Below are positions 41,913-51,700 of a DNA stretch of 64,000 nucleotides, in pieces. Origin of the DNA: Tahibacter sp042701255 (lineage in GTDB: Bacteria > Pseudomonadota > Gammaproteobacteria > Xanthomonadales > Rhodanobacteraceae); the NCBI RefSeq assembly GCF_042701255.1, contig NZ_CP170554.1, forward strand, positions 372,001 through 436,000. Reading direction: 5' to 3'. The notes under the pieces are model-generated. The model was not told the origin of the DNA. It made no database searches and saw only the letters and a program-made list of their open reading frames with translations. The first letter of the stretch is position 1, and every line of letters begins with the position of its first letter. A program made the position numbers and the translations under genes.

Positions 41913-42324
41913 GGCAATTCTCGGGTCGGATACGGCGGGTCTGCAGCGGCAGCCGGGTGGCGATGCCGAAGCCATCCTGCGCGGCGGCGCGCAGGGCCGC
42001 CGGGTGGCGCTGCGACGCTCGAGCCGCGTGGGTCGGCAAGTCGGGACATAGTCTAGCCGACACCGTCGCAGCAGGCCGTCGGAATCCTCTGGTCTGCGGC
42101 TCGGAAAATTCCGAGATGGCTTGCGGCGGGTGCAAGTCCGCGCGGCAGCCCGAGCCGGGCGCGCAGCATCGGCGACGCGTCGACGCTGCACCCCAGGCCT
42201 GCGGCTCCATCGGCACGCGCCGGCAATTTCGCGCAGCCCCCGACAGCCCTAGCGACTCCGGCCGTCGATGTCACCAATGGCGGCGACAACAGTCCCGCCA
42301 ACCCGCACAAACCGGACAGCGCCC
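41913..42324. other. Intergenic region between the VOC gene and ubiK
   Basis: 412 bases with no supported gene or RNA. Both neighbours run leftwards, so the ubiK promoter should be here, but I see no clear hexamer pair and no hairpin that stands out. Confidence 0.4.
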
Positions 42325-42714
42325 TCAGCCACCCATCGCGGTGCAAAGCTCGACGAGACAGCCGTTCAGATCGCGCACGTAGGCGACCTTCTGCCCCCAC
42401 GGCTTCAGCTCGGTGGGTTTCAGCGCGACGGCGCCGGCGGCCACGGCGTGGTCGTAGGCCTGTTCCGGGCTGTCGCAGACCAGGCAGAGCTCGAAGGCCG
42501 CAGCGACTTCGCCGGACCGGTTGGGGCGTATCGAAAAGCCGTGCGACTCGGCCAGGGTTTCGGCGGCGAAGGCCAGCGCGGTCGCGCCGGTCTCCATTTC
42601 GGCGTAGGTGCCGCTCTCGTGCACGAAGCGCCGCGACAGGCCGAACGCGCGTTCGTAGAAATCGACCGTGGCGGCCACGTCGGCGACATAGACGAGGGTG
42701 TAGCCCAGCTGCAT
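42325..42714 (-). CDS. VOC-family (glyoxalase/bleomycin-resistance fold) protein
   Basis: A 129-residue protein with the two beta-alpha-beta-beta-beta modules of the vicinal-oxygen-chelate fold: YTLVYVADVAATVDFYERAFGL and LCLVCDSPEQAYDHAVAAGAVAL, ending YVRDLNGCLVELCTAMGG. Potential metal ligands include Glu in VELCT and the residues around FELCLV. Substrates in this fold range from methylglyoxal adducts to antibiotics, so function is open. It follows the AraC-type regulator gene by 30 bases in the same direction, which suggests that regulator controls it. Confidence 0.88.
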   Translation of the reverse strand: MQLGYTLVYVADVAATVDFYERAFGLSRRFVHESGTYAEMETGATALAFAAETLAESHGFSIRPNRSGEVAAAFELCLVCDSPEQAYDHAVAAGAVALKPTELKPWGQKVAYVRDLNGCLVELCTAMGG

Positions 42715-42744
42715 GGCGGTGCTCCTTGAGTTCGGGCGCGCAGC

Positions 42745-43572
42745 CTAGCCGGCCTCGCCGCCGCCCTGCTTGAAGGTTTCGGCCAGACCGCCCAGCGGCA
42801 TGCCGATCAGCACGGCCGGCGGCCGCGTACCCGGCGTGAAGCCGCCATGGCGGCGGAATTCGCGCGTCATGTGCGCCTGATCGCTATAGCCGCCTTCGAG
42901 TGCCGCCTGGCCGAGGCTGGTCGCAGGCTGCTGCGCGAGCAGCCGCAGGGTGCGCTGGAAGCGCAGCACCGAAGCGAAGGCCTTGTAGGACAACCCCACC
43001 GTCGCGGCGATGCGCCGGCGCAGCGAGCGCGGCGCGAGGCCGCTCGCGGCGGCGAGCTCGGTCTGGCTCGCGCGCCCGCCACTGCGATGCAGCAGATCGA
43101 TCGCCAGCGTGGTTTCGGCGGAGACGTCAGCAGCCTGCTGACTGCGTCGGCGCGCGCAGTCGAGCAGCGCCTCATACAGCGCCGTCACGGTCGTCGCGGC
43201 GCGGAGATGCCGCGCGCCGTCACCGATCAGCCGTTCCGCGTCGGCGCCGCTCAGGGTCGTGTCGCGCAGGCTCGCCGGATCGACGCCGAGACAGGCGCCG
43301 CCCCAGCCGATGCGAAAACGGATGCCCAGGAAACACTCCTGCGCACGCACGTCGACCCGTGCCGTCGTTTGCGCCGGGCCGGCGACGATGACGGTCGTGC
43401 CGCTGACCTGTCCGTCGGCATCGACCGCGAAGCGCACGATCAGGTCCATGCGCCCGTCGGGCAGCACGAGATGCTCGCCGGCCGAGGACGCCTCGAACGA
43501 CCACAGCGCCTCGATCCGGGCCATATCCGACGCCGGTGCGGGCAGCTCGTGGTAGTCGGTGGCCTGCGGCAT
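42745..43572 (-). CDS. AraC-family transcriptional regulator
   Basis: A 275-residue regulator. The C-terminal AraC-type double helix-turn-helix spans about 165-260: RASQTELAAASGLAPRSLRRRIAATVGLSYKAF and AALEGGYSDQAHMTREFRRHGGFTPG. The N-terminal half (VLPDGRMDLIVRF, RFRIGWGGACLGV) is of the DUF6597-like type found in many small AraC regulators and probably senses a ligand. It is upstream of, and probably co-transcribed with, the VOC gene, and divergent from glnK over 154 bases. Confidence 0.9.
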   Translation of the reverse strand: MPQATDYHELPAPASDMARIEALWSFEASSAGEHLVLPDGRMDLIVRFAVDADGQVSGTTVIVAGPAQTTARVDVRAQECFLGIRFRIGWGGACLGVDPASLRDTTLSGADAERLIGDGARHLRAATTVTALYEALLDCARRRSQQAADVSAETTLAIDLLHRSGGRASQTELAAASGLAPRSLRRRIAATVGLSYKAFASVLRFQRTLRLLAQQPATSLGQAALEGGYSDQAHMTREFRRHGGFTPGTRPPAVLIGMPLGGLAETFKQGGGEAG

Positions 43573-43726
43573 GACCGCCGAGTCTAGCCGCAGCGGCGGT
43601 CTGCAACGCGTCTGGCCGCGGCGCGGCCGGCAGGGCCATTGCGATGAAGGGCCGCGCCGCGTTTATCCCTTGCGCCGCTTGCCGCTATAGTCACGCCACG
43701 TTCGCGCAGATACCGGGGCCACGCCG

Positions 43727-44065
43727 ATGAAAATGATCACCGCCATCATCAAGCCGTTCAAACTCGATGATGTGCGCGAAGCCCTGGCCGAGGTCGGCGT
43801 GCAGGGCATCACGGTGACGGAGGTCAAGGGCTTCGGCCGGCAGAAGGGCCATACCGAGCTGTATCGCGGCGCCGAGTACGTGGTCGACTTCCTGCCCAAG
43901 ATCAAGCTCGAAGTCGCGGTCAGCGCCGACATGTGCGACCGCGTCGTCGAGGCCATCATGCAGTCGGCCAATACCGGCAAGATCGGTGACGGCAAGATCT
44001 TCGTCTACCAGCTGGATCAGGTGCTGCGCATACGCACCGGCGAAATGGATGCCGAGGCGCTTTGA
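43727..44065 (+). CDS. glnK: Nitrogen regulatory protein P-II
   Basis: A trimeric signal protein that senses 2-oxoglutarate, ATP/ADP and, through uridylylation, glutamine. The 112-residue sequence is typical: MKMITAIIKPFKLDDVREAL, the T-loop KGHTELYRGAEYVVDFLPK containing the modifiable Tyr51, and the C-terminal GKIGDGKIFVYQLDQVLRIR. The symbol could equally be glnB; glnK is used because the neighbourhood (ubiK, comM) matches that of glnK in Pseudomonas. No amtB follows. The stop overlaps the TTG start of a zinc-ribbon membrane protein. A TATAGT hexamer at 43686-43691 may be its -10 element. Confidence 0.93.
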   Translation: MKMITAIIKPFKLDDVREALAEVGVQGITVTEVKGFGRQKGHTELYRGAEYVVDFLPKIKLEVAVSADMCDRVVEAIMQSANTGKIGDGKIFVYQLDQVLRIRTGEMDAEAL

Positions 44066-44685
44066 GCGACTTCATCGCGACGAATCCCTATCCGGTGCTG
44101 CGCTGCGAGCGCTGCGGCCGGGCGCTCGCGGCGGCCGACAGCCTCTGTGACTGCGATGCCGCGGACGAAGCGGCCGTCGCGGCCGCGAGCGTTGCCGGAA
44201 CGACTTCAACATCTTCGTTTGCTTCGGCGACGACCGAGTCCTCCGCAATCGCTTCTTCCGCAGTCACGCCGTCCGCGGCCGCCTCTGCCGCAACCGCCGT
44301 GGACAGTACGACCGGTGCGACCACAACCACGAACGCGGAAATCCATATCTGCCCCGCCTGCGACGGCCGTTTCGGTTGGCGCGGACTGCGCGTATTCCAT
44401 TCCACAGAGGGCCTGCCCTGGTATCGCTTCGCCCGCTTCGGCAAGGCCTGCCCGCACTGCACGACACCGCTGCGCTCGCGCCACCCGCTGGGCTGGCCGC
44501 GGCGTGCGCTGCCGGCCGTGATCATGGCCATCTTCCTCGGCTCCCACCTGTTCGGCCTGATGCCGTCTTACGACAACTGGCTGCGCGTGGGTCTCTGTTG
44601 CGCGTTCCTGCTGCAACTGCTGGACAACCACCGCCGCGAGAACCGCGACCCGCTGGCCTACGAACGCGATCCGCGCTGGCCGTAG
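44062..44685 (+). CDS. Zinc-ribbon membrane protein translationally coupled to glnK
   Basis: A 207-residue protein starting at a TTG that overlaps the glnK stop (TTTGA), which implies translational coupling. It has four Cys pairs: C15xxC18 (RCERCGR), C29xC31, C97xxC100 (ICPACDGRF) and C130xxC133 (ACPHCTTPL), forming two zinc ribbons. Between the first and second halves lies an Ala/Ser/Thr-rich linker (residues about 36-92). Two membrane segments follow (about 149-169 and 174-189), and the tail is charged. I know no family name. Being produced with P-II suggests a nitrogen-related or P-II-binding role, but that is inference from coupling alone. Confidence 0.75.
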   Translation: MSDFIATNPYPVLRCERCGRALAAADSLCDCDAADEAAVAAASVAGTTSTSSFASATTESSAIASSAVTPSAAASAATAVDSTTGATTTTNAEIHICPACDGRFGWRGLRVFHSTEGLPWYRFARFGKACPHCTTPLRSRHPLGWPRRALPAVIMAIFLGSHLFGLMPSYDNWLRVGLCCAFLLQLLDNHRRENRDPLAYERDPRWP

Positions 44686-44789
44686 ACGAGCGCACGCCTT
44701 GCGATGGCGCCGGAATCTGACGTGCAAGCGTCGGCTTCGCGGCATCGGGCCTTTCGCTTCAGCGAGTGGCGAGAAGCTTCACTCGCACC

Positions 44790-47147
44790 TCACCCCGCCA
44801 CTTTTCCGAGCGCACGCAACGCGGCATGCAATGCCGTGAGGTCCGGTGCCGATGCCGCTTCGGCGTTGCGCAGTTCCTGTTCGAGCACGCCGGCCTGCTC
44901 GGCCAGCTCGGTCGCGCCGACGAGCTTCGCCGCACCCTTGATGCGGTGCGCCTCGCGGCCGGCGGCGCTGCGGTCGCCGCGGGTCAGCGCCTGTTCCAGT
45001 GCAAGCAGGTCGCTCGCGGCAGTCGCGATGAATTCGTCGAGGATCTGGCGTGCCTGGGCCGTATCGCCGCCGGTGATCTCGTCGAGCACGCTGCGGTCGA
45101 TGGCCGCCGGCAGCGCCGTCGCGGGCGCGGCATCAGTGCTCGGGAACGGAACATGCGGCAGCCACACGCGCAGCTTCGCCGCGAGCTGGGCGATGCTGAC
45201 CGGCTTGCCGAGGAAATCGTCCATGCCGGCGGCGATGCAGCGCTCGGCCTCGCCCTTGCTGACGTTCGCGGTCAGTGCGACGACCGGCGTGCGCGCGAGG
45301 CTGTCGCGCTGCTCGGCCGTGCGGATCGCGCCGGTCATGGCGTAGCCGTCCATACGCGGCATGTGGATGTCGGCCAGCACCAGCGCGAAGCGGCCGCTGC
45401 GCCATTGCTGCAGCCCCTCTTCGCCGTCGGCGGCGCTGAGGCAGGCATAGCCAGCCTTGGCCAGCTGGCGCGCGATGACGTCGCGATTGGTCGGATGGTC
45501 GTCGACGAGCAGGATCAGGCTGCGCTCGCGTTCGGCCTGCTCCACGCTCGGCGTCGGCCGCTGCGGCCAGCGCGCGGCGCGGCGCGGCGGCACCGATTCG
45601 GCGGCCAGCGCTTCACTGCGTGCGGTCGGCAGCACGAGGACGAGACTGACCGAGGTACCTTCGCCGAGCTGGCTGCGCAGGCCGAGTTCGCCGCCCATGG
45701 CTTCGGCGAGGCGCTGGCTGATCGCGAGACCGAGCCCGGTACCGCCGTAGCTGCGCGCCGTGCCGGCTTCGGCCTGGGCGAACGGCGTGAACAGCTTGTC
45801 CTGCTGTTCCTGGCCGATGCCGATGCCGCTGTCGTGCACGCGCAGCGCGAGGGTCTGGCTGGCCTCGTCCTGCATCAGCAGTTCGAGCTCCACGCGCACG
45901 CCGCCCTTGTGGGTGAATTTAAGCGCGTTGGACAGCAGGTTGGACAGGATCTGGCGCAGACGCAGCGGATCCACGAGATGCGCCGGCGCGACGCCGCCGT
46001 CGACCTGCAGGGTCAGATACAGACCGCGCGAGGATGCGACGCCGAGGAAGTTGTTGACCGTCTGCTCCAGCAGCTGGCGCAAGTCCGTAGTCGCCACGGC
46101 GAGTTCGAGCCGGCCGGCTTCGATCTTCGAGAAATCGAGTATGTCGCCGATGATCTGCAGCAGCGCCTGGGCCGACGTGTCGATGACGTCGACGCAGCGG
46201 CGCTGCTCCGTGTCGAGCTCCGTATGCGACAGCAGCTCGAGCATGCCGACCACGCCGATCATCGGCGTGCGGATCTCGTGGCTCATCGCGGCGAGGAAAG
46301 CGGTCTTGGCGCGGCTGGCCTCGGTCGCCAGCGCTTCGGAATGGCGCAGCTCGACTTCGTTGCGCGCGAGCGTCTCGCGCATCTGCACGAAGGCTTCGGC
46401 GACCTGGCCGAGCTCGCCGCGCGGCCATTCGCCGATCGGCGTCGCGTAGTCGCCGGTGCGCGTCGCATGCGCGAGCTGCACGAGCTTTTCCACGCCGCGA
46501 TAGATGTGCCGCAGGATGCGCCGGCCGGCCAGGAACACGATCGCGAACGCGAGCAGGCTCAGCCCCACGCGCCAATAGCTGATGCGCGAGGTGCGCCGCG
46601 CATCGGCGTCGAGATTGCCGTTGGCCGTGATCATCTGCAGCTCGGACAGGAACTTCAGCCGCGTCGTGACCGGATCGATGGCCGGATACAGCTCGGTATC
46701 GGCGAAGTGGCCGAGATCGTCCATGTTGCGCGACTTGAGGATCGCGCGCAGCTTGGCCGCGGCGCGGTCGGCGCTTTCGCGCTGGCGGCGGATGTCGTCG
46801 ACGAGGGTCTGCTGCACCTCGGTCAGATGCGTGCTGGCGAGCTTGTCCCATTGGTCCTGGATGCGCTCGGCCGCGCGATCGAGCACTTCCACGCCCTGAT
46901 CCCAGCCCATCAGGCTGTTGCGCACGCGGAACGCCGTGTCGACCACGTCCATGCCGTAGGCGTCGGACACGTTCTTGACGTAGCGCAGGCCGGCCAGCGA
47001 GTCGGCGCGCAGCTGGGTCATGGTCGCGACGGTCGCGCGCTCGTTCACGGTGTCCAGCGCGAGCACGGTCGCGCCGGTGATCAGCAGCAGACTGAACAGG
47101 CCGAGCAGCTGCTGGCGGATGCTCAGCGAAAACAGGCCCGGCTTCAT
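44790..47147 (-). CDS. Hybrid sensor histidine kinase with receiver and Hpt domains
   Basis: A 785-residue membrane-bound phosphorelay kinase. TM1 is at about 12-32 and TM2 at about 193-211, enclosing a roughly 160-residue periplasmic four-helix-type sensor. HAMP covers about 212-264. The HisKA domain has His290 in MSHEIRTPM, and the ATPase core includes NALKFTHKGG, HDSGIGIG and GGTGLGLAIS. The receiver contains LVLADIHMPRMDGY with its phosphoacceptor Asp, and the C-terminal Hpt has AHRIKGAAKLVGA. The layout is BarA-like, but the sensor differs. The ATG at 47147 overlaps the stop of the response-regulator/EAL gene by four bases, so the two are co-translated and probably communicate. Confidence 0.93.
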   Translation of the reverse strand: MKPGLFSLSIRQQLLGLFSLLLITGATVLALDTVNERATVATMTQLRADSLAGLRYVKNVSDAYGMDVVDTAFRVRNSLMGWDQGVEVLDRAAERIQDQWDKLASTHLTEVQQTLVDDIRRQRESADRAAAKLRAILKSRNMDDLGHFADTELYPAIDPVTTRLKFLSELQMITANGNLDADARRTSRISYWRVGLSLLAFAIVFLAGRRILRHIYRGVEKLVQLAHATRTGDYATPIGEWPRGELGQVAEAFVQMRETLARNEVELRHSEALATEASRAKTAFLAAMSHEIRTPMIGVVGMLELLSHTELDTEQRRCVDVIDTSAQALLQIIGDILDFSKIEAGRLELAVATTDLRQLLEQTVNNFLGVASSRGLYLTLQVDGGVAPAHLVDPLRLRQILSNLLSNALKFTHKGGVRVELELLMQDEASQTLALRVHDSGIGIGQEQQDKLFTPFAQAEAGTARSYGGTGLGLAISQRLAEAMGGELGLRSQLGEGTSVSLVLVLPTARSEALAAESVPPRRAARWPQRPTPSVEQAERERSLILLVDDHPTNRDVIARQLAKAGYACLSAADGEEGLQQWRSGRFALVLADIHMPRMDGYAMTGAIRTAEQRDSLARTPVVALTANVSKGEAERCIAAGMDDFLGKPVSIAQLAAKLRVWLPHVPFPSTDAAPATALPAAIDRSVLDEITGGDTAQARQILDEFIATAASDLLALEQALTRGDRSAAGREAHRIKGAAKLVGATELAEQAGVLEQELRNAEAASAPDLTALHAALRALGKVAG

Positions 47148-48352
47148 ACCGCGGAAATCTGCGGCGACCTCCAATGCCGTATCTGCTCGGCCAGCGCCGC
47201 GCCGGAAACGGCCGGGCCGATCAGATAGCCCTGCGCATAGCCGCAACCGAGCTCGGCCAGCATCTGCCAGTCGTCGACGGTCTCGACACCTTCGGCGACG
47301 GTGCCGAGGTCGAGCTTGCGCGCGAGTTCCAGACTGGTCTCCACGACCGCGCGCTTGCGCGGCTGGCGCACGGCGCCGGTGACGAAGCCCTGGTCGATCT
47401 TGAGCTCGGTGAACGGAATCTGCGACAGCTGTGACAGCGAGGAATAGCCCGTGCCGAAATCGTCGATCGCCAGACCGAAGCCCTTCAACCGCAGCCGCGC
47501 GAGCACGTTCAGCGCGCTGGCCGCCTCGCCCATGACCGAACCCTCGGTCACTTCGAGTACGACGTCGCGCGTACGCACGCCGGCCTGCTGCACGATCTGC
47601 TGATAGCGGTCGGCCGTGTCCACGCGCGCGAGATTGAGCATGGACACGTTGACCGACAGGCGCAGATCCAGCCCGGCCGCGGCCCAGCGCGTGCGCCAGC
47701 GGCAGGATTTGCGCAGCATGCTTTCGGTCAGCGCGTCGATGAGTCCTTCGCGTTCGATCTGATGCAGGAACTGCGACGGCAGCAATACCTGGTCGCCGCG
47801 CACCCAGCGCGCGAGCGCCTCGACGCCGACCGCATGACCGCTCGCGATCGCGACCTGCGCCTGGAACCAGGGTTCGATCTCTTCGCGCTCGATGGCTTCG
47901 ACCAGGGTCTCGCGGTCGAACTCCAGCGGCGCGAGATAGCCGTGTTCTTCGGGCTCGTTGTGGAAATGCAGCAGGACTTCCTGCAGCTTGGCCGCGGTCA
48001 GCGGCTTCTCCACGGCGCCGAGCACGCGCAGGCCCGACGCGCGCGCCATGGTCTGCACGGTGTTCAGCAAAGCCGGATCCAGCGCCGACAGCACGATGAC
48101 GGCGCGCGCGAGACGGCGGCTCGCGACGTGGCCGATCAGCTCGATGCCGTCCATCTCGGGCAGATCCAGATCGACCAGCAGCACGTCGGGCTTGTCCTGC
48201 AGCGCGATCATGCGCTCCAGCGCTTCGCGTCCGTTGGCCGCTTCGAAGGCGCGCTCTATGCCCAGACCGGCGAGCAGGCGCAGCGCAATGCTGCGCTGAA
48301 AGCTGTGGTCCTCGACGACCATCACCGACAACTGAGCGATACGCGTGACCAT
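47144..48352 (-). CDS. Response regulator with EAL (cyclic-di-GMP phosphodiesterase) output
   Basis: A 402-residue protein joining a receiver domain (phosphoacceptor Asp61 in LLVDLDLPEMDG) to an EAL domain. The catalytic signature is intact: Glu-Ala-Leu at 178-180 (GVEALARW), SVNVSMLNLARV, DVVLEVTEGSVM, IDDFGTGYSSLS, LKIDQGFV and VAEGVET. It should therefore hydrolyse c-di-GMP under control of phosphorylation. It precedes and overlaps the hybrid kinase gene, whose Hpt domain is a plausible phosphodonor. It is divergent from gltB across 446 bases. Confidence 0.93.
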   Translation of the reverse strand: MVTRIAQLSVMVVEDHSFQRSIALRLLAGLGIERAFEAANGREALERMIALQDKPDVLLVDLDLPEMDGIELIGHVASRRLARAVIVLSALDPALLNTVQTMARASGLRVLGAVEKPLTAAKLQEVLLHFHNEPEEHGYLAPLEFDRETLVEAIEREEIEPWFQAQVAIASGHAVGVEALARWVRGDQVLLPSQFLHQIEREGLIDALTESMLRKSCRWRTRWAAAGLDLRLSVNVSMLNLARVDTADRYQQIVQQAGVRTRDVVLEVTEGSVMGEAASALNVLARLRLKGFGLAIDDFGTGYSSLSQLSQIPFTELKIDQGFVTGAVRQPRKRAVVETSLELARKLDLGTVAEGVETVDDWQMLAELGCGYAQGYLIGPAVSGAALAEQIRHWRSPQISAV

Positions 48353-48652
48353 CCGCTCCCTCCCTTGGCGGAACCGACTGTACCGCGAACGCCGCCGGCT
48401 CGGCGACGGCGCCGCGGCAGCGGCGTCATGGGCATGTCATGCGCGGCGGCCGCAGACATGCCGTCCGGCAATCGCCGCAGGCAGCGCAGACCGGAGCGAT
48501 TGGACGGCCAAATGCCACGGCTCCGCCGCGCCCGCGATTTGCGGCGCTTTGTCGGCCGTGGATTTTGCCGCACCTGCAGCAATGCCCGGACATTTGATGG
48601 ATTGCTCGGATCGCTTCTGCGACTTGTCGGCAGCGGACGCGTTTTTGGTTAT

Positions 48653-48680
48653 TTGACGCATCGCAGCATCTATGTTTGAT
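48653..48680 (+). promoter_or_regulatory. Possible gltB promoter
   Basis: TTGACG and TTTGAT hexamers are 16 bases apart in a locally AT-rich stretch about 120 bases before the gltB ATG. The match to a sigma-70 promoter is moderate. Confidence 0.35.
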
Positions 48681-48687
48681 TCGAGAC

Positions 48688-48710
48688 CGTTTCCGCGATG
48701 CGCGGAAACG
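48688..48710 (+). promoter_or_regulatory. Hairpin in the gltB leader
   Basis: CGTTTCCGCG-ATG-CGCGGAAACG is a perfect 10-bp inverted repeat about 90 bases before the gltB start codon. It could be an operator or an mRNA structure. It has no T-run, so it is not an intrinsic terminator. Confidence 0.45.
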
Positions 48711-48798
48711 TGGACCGGGCGCGACGGAATGCGCCGACCAAGCTCTGTCGTTCGCGGCCGCACTGGATCGGCACGGACGACCCCGCCAGGAAAGCAGC

Positions 48799-51700
48799 AT
48801 GACGCGACGCAGCACGCCGCGCCTGTACGACGCCGCCTTCGAACACGACAGCTGCGGCTTCGGGCTCATTGCGCAGATCGACGACCGGCCCAGCGCCTGG
48901 CTCGTCGATCAGGCCTTCGCCGCGCTCGCGCGCATGGCACACCGCGGCGGTGTCAACGCCGACGGCGTGACCGGCGACGGCAGCGGCATGCTGTTCTATC
49001 GCGCCGACGCCTGGCTGCGCGCGCTGGCCGACGAAGCCGGCATCGCGCTCGGCGCGCGCTTCGCCGCCGGACTGATATTCCTCTCGCATGAAACTGCCGC
49101 GGCCGACGCGGCCAAGGCCCTCGTCGAACGCACCTTGACCGAAGAAAGCCTGCGCTGCGCCGGCTGGCGCGAAGTGCCGATCGCCGCTGCGGCCTGCGGT
49201 CCGCTCGGTCAGGCGCATGCGCCGCGCGTCGTGCAGCTGTTCGTCGAACCGCTGGCGGAAATCGACGAGGACACCTTCGAACGCCGCCTGTTCCGCGCGC
49301 GGCGTCGCGCCGGTCATGCGCTGAGCGACGACGCGAACTTCTACGTGGTGAGCCTCTCGGCCGCGACGATCACCTACAAGGCCATGACCGCACCGGGTGC
49401 GCTGCGCGATGCGTTTCCCGATCTGCGCCATGCGGCGCTGGCCGCGAGCGCCGCGGTATTCCACCAGCGCTTCTCCACCAACACCATGCCGAACTGGCGC
49501 CTCGCGCAGCCGTTCCGCCTGCTCGCCCACAACGGCGAGATCAACACGATACGCGCGAACCGCAGCTGGGGTGCCGCGCGCGCCGCCAAGATGGTGTCGC
49601 CGCTGGTCGAGCTGTCGGACATCGGTCCGCTGGTCAACGGCCGCGGCTCGGATTCGCAAAGCCTCGACGAAATGCTCGACGTGCTGCTGGCCGGCGGCAT
49701 CGATCTGCTGACTGCGATGCGCATCCTCGTGCCGCCGGCCTGGAACGCGCGCGAGACCATCGACGAAGACCTCGAAGCGTTCTACGAGTACTACGCGCTG
49801 CACAGCGAACCCTGGGACGGCCCGGCCGGCCTGGTCATCTGCGATGCGCGCTATGCGGCCTGCACCCTCGATCGCAACGGCCTGCGCCCGACGCGCTGGC
49901 TGCGCACCGAGGACAACCATCTCGCGATTGGTTCCGAAGCCGGCATCTGGGACATAGCCGATGCCGAGGTGGTCGCCAAGGGCCGCCTCGGTCCCGGCGA
50001 AATGCTCGCGGTGGATCTGCGCGAGCGCCGTCTGCTCGACAACGACGCGATCGACGCGATCAACCGTGCACGCGCACCGTTCAAGCAATGGCTGCGCGAC
50101 GAAATGACCTATCTCGAATCGCATCTGATCGACCCGGCGCTCGCGGCCGAACCGTTTCCGCCGGACATGCTCGCGCGCTTCCAGAAGCAGTTCGCGCTGA
50201 CGCGCGAAGAGCGCGACGTGATTCTGAAAGCACTGGCCGAGGACGAATCCGAAGCGACCGGTTCGATGGGCGACGACACGCCGATCGCGGTGCTGTCGCA
50301 ACAGTCGCGGCCGCTGTACGAGTATTTCCGCCAGGCCTTCGCCCAGGTCACGAATCCGCCGATCGATCCGCTGCGCGAGCGGCTGGTCATGTCCCTGGTC
50401 ACGCAGATCGGGCGCGAGGGCAATGTGTTCGAGCTCTCGCCCGAGAACGCGCGCCAGGTACTCCTGAACTCGCCGATCCTGTCGCAGCGCAAGCTGCGTC
50501 AGATCCTCGCGCTGCCGCAGGCACAGGACGCGCAGGTCAAGCTCGATCTCTACTACGACCCGGCGATCGGACTGGAACAGGCGATACGCGAGCTCTGCGC
50601 CGCGGCCGAGGCGGCCGTGCGCAGCGGCTGTCTGATCGTGCTGCTGTCGGACCGCTATCCGGCGCCGGGCCTGCTGCCGATCCATGCGCTGCTCGCCACG
50701 GGCGCCGTGCATGCGCACCTGCTGCGCACGCAGCTGCGCTGCGACTGCAACCTGCTCGTGGAAACCGGCACCGCGCGCGACGCGCACCATTTCGCCTGCC
50801 TGATCGGCTTCGGCGCGACGGCCGTCTATCCGTATCTCGCCTACCAGACCCTGTTCGACATGAACCGGCGCGGCGAGCTCAAGGGCCTGGAAGGCGAGCC
50901 GCCGTCGGAAATCGGCCGCAGCTACCGGCGCGGCATCCGCAAGGGCCTGCTCAAGATCATCTCCAAGATGGGCATCGCGACGATCGCGGGCTATCGCGGC
51001 GCGCAGCTGTTCGAGATAGTCGGGCTCGGGAAGGAAGTCGTCGATCTGTGCTTCCCGGGCGCACCTTCGCGCATCGGCGGTGCGGGCTTCGCCGACATCG
51101 AGGCGGAATACCGCGCCCAGCTCGCCGCCGCGCGCGATCCGAGCTACGCGCTGCCGCCGGGCGGCCTGCTCAAGGCCGTGCCCGACGGCGAATACCACAT
51201 GTATAACCCGGCCGTGATCGGCAGCCTGCAGGCCGCCGTGCGTACCGGCGAGCGCCGCTTCTATCGCGACTACGCCGCGCACGTGAACGGCCGCGCGCCG
51301 TCGGCGCTGCGCGACCTGTTCGCGCTGCAACCGGCCGCCGCCGCGATTCCGCTGGAGGAAGTCGAACCCGTCGAAGCGATACTCGCGCGCTTCGATTCGG
51401 CCGGCATGTCGCTGGGCGCGCTGTCGCCCGAAGCGCACGAAGCGCTGGCCACGGCGATGAACCGGCTCGGCGCGCGCTCCAATTCCGGCGAAGGCGGCGA
51501 AGATCCGGCGCGCTACGGCACCGAGCGCAGCTCCAAGATCAAACAGGTCGCCTCGGGCCGCTTTGGCGTGACGCCGGCCTATCTCGTCAACGCCGAAGTG
51601 CTGCAGATCAAGATCGCCCAGGGCGCCAAGCCCGGCGAAGGCGGACAGCTGCCGGGCCACAAGGTCAACGGCCTGATCGCGCGGCTGCGCTACGCCAAGC

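Larger units (their letters stand above)
48353..48798. other. Long intergenic region between the EAL gene and gltB
   Basis: No gene is supported. The right half contains a possible gltB promoter (TTGACG at 48653-48658, TTTGAT at 48675-48680, 16-base spacing) and a perfect 10-bp hairpin at 48688-48710, just downstream of it in what would be the gltB leader. The left half shows nothing I can name. Confidence 0.45.

Noticed and set aside
41047..42216. Protein-coding reading of the 108-base repeats
   Set aside because: Frames through the repeats on both strands are interrupted or shifted between units (107 versus 108 bases) and lack start signals.
43660..43726. Sigma-54 promoter before glnK
   Set aside because: CTTGCGCCGCTTGCCG resembles the -12 half, but the obligatory GG of the -24 element is missing. 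A TATAGT hexamer is a better candidate.
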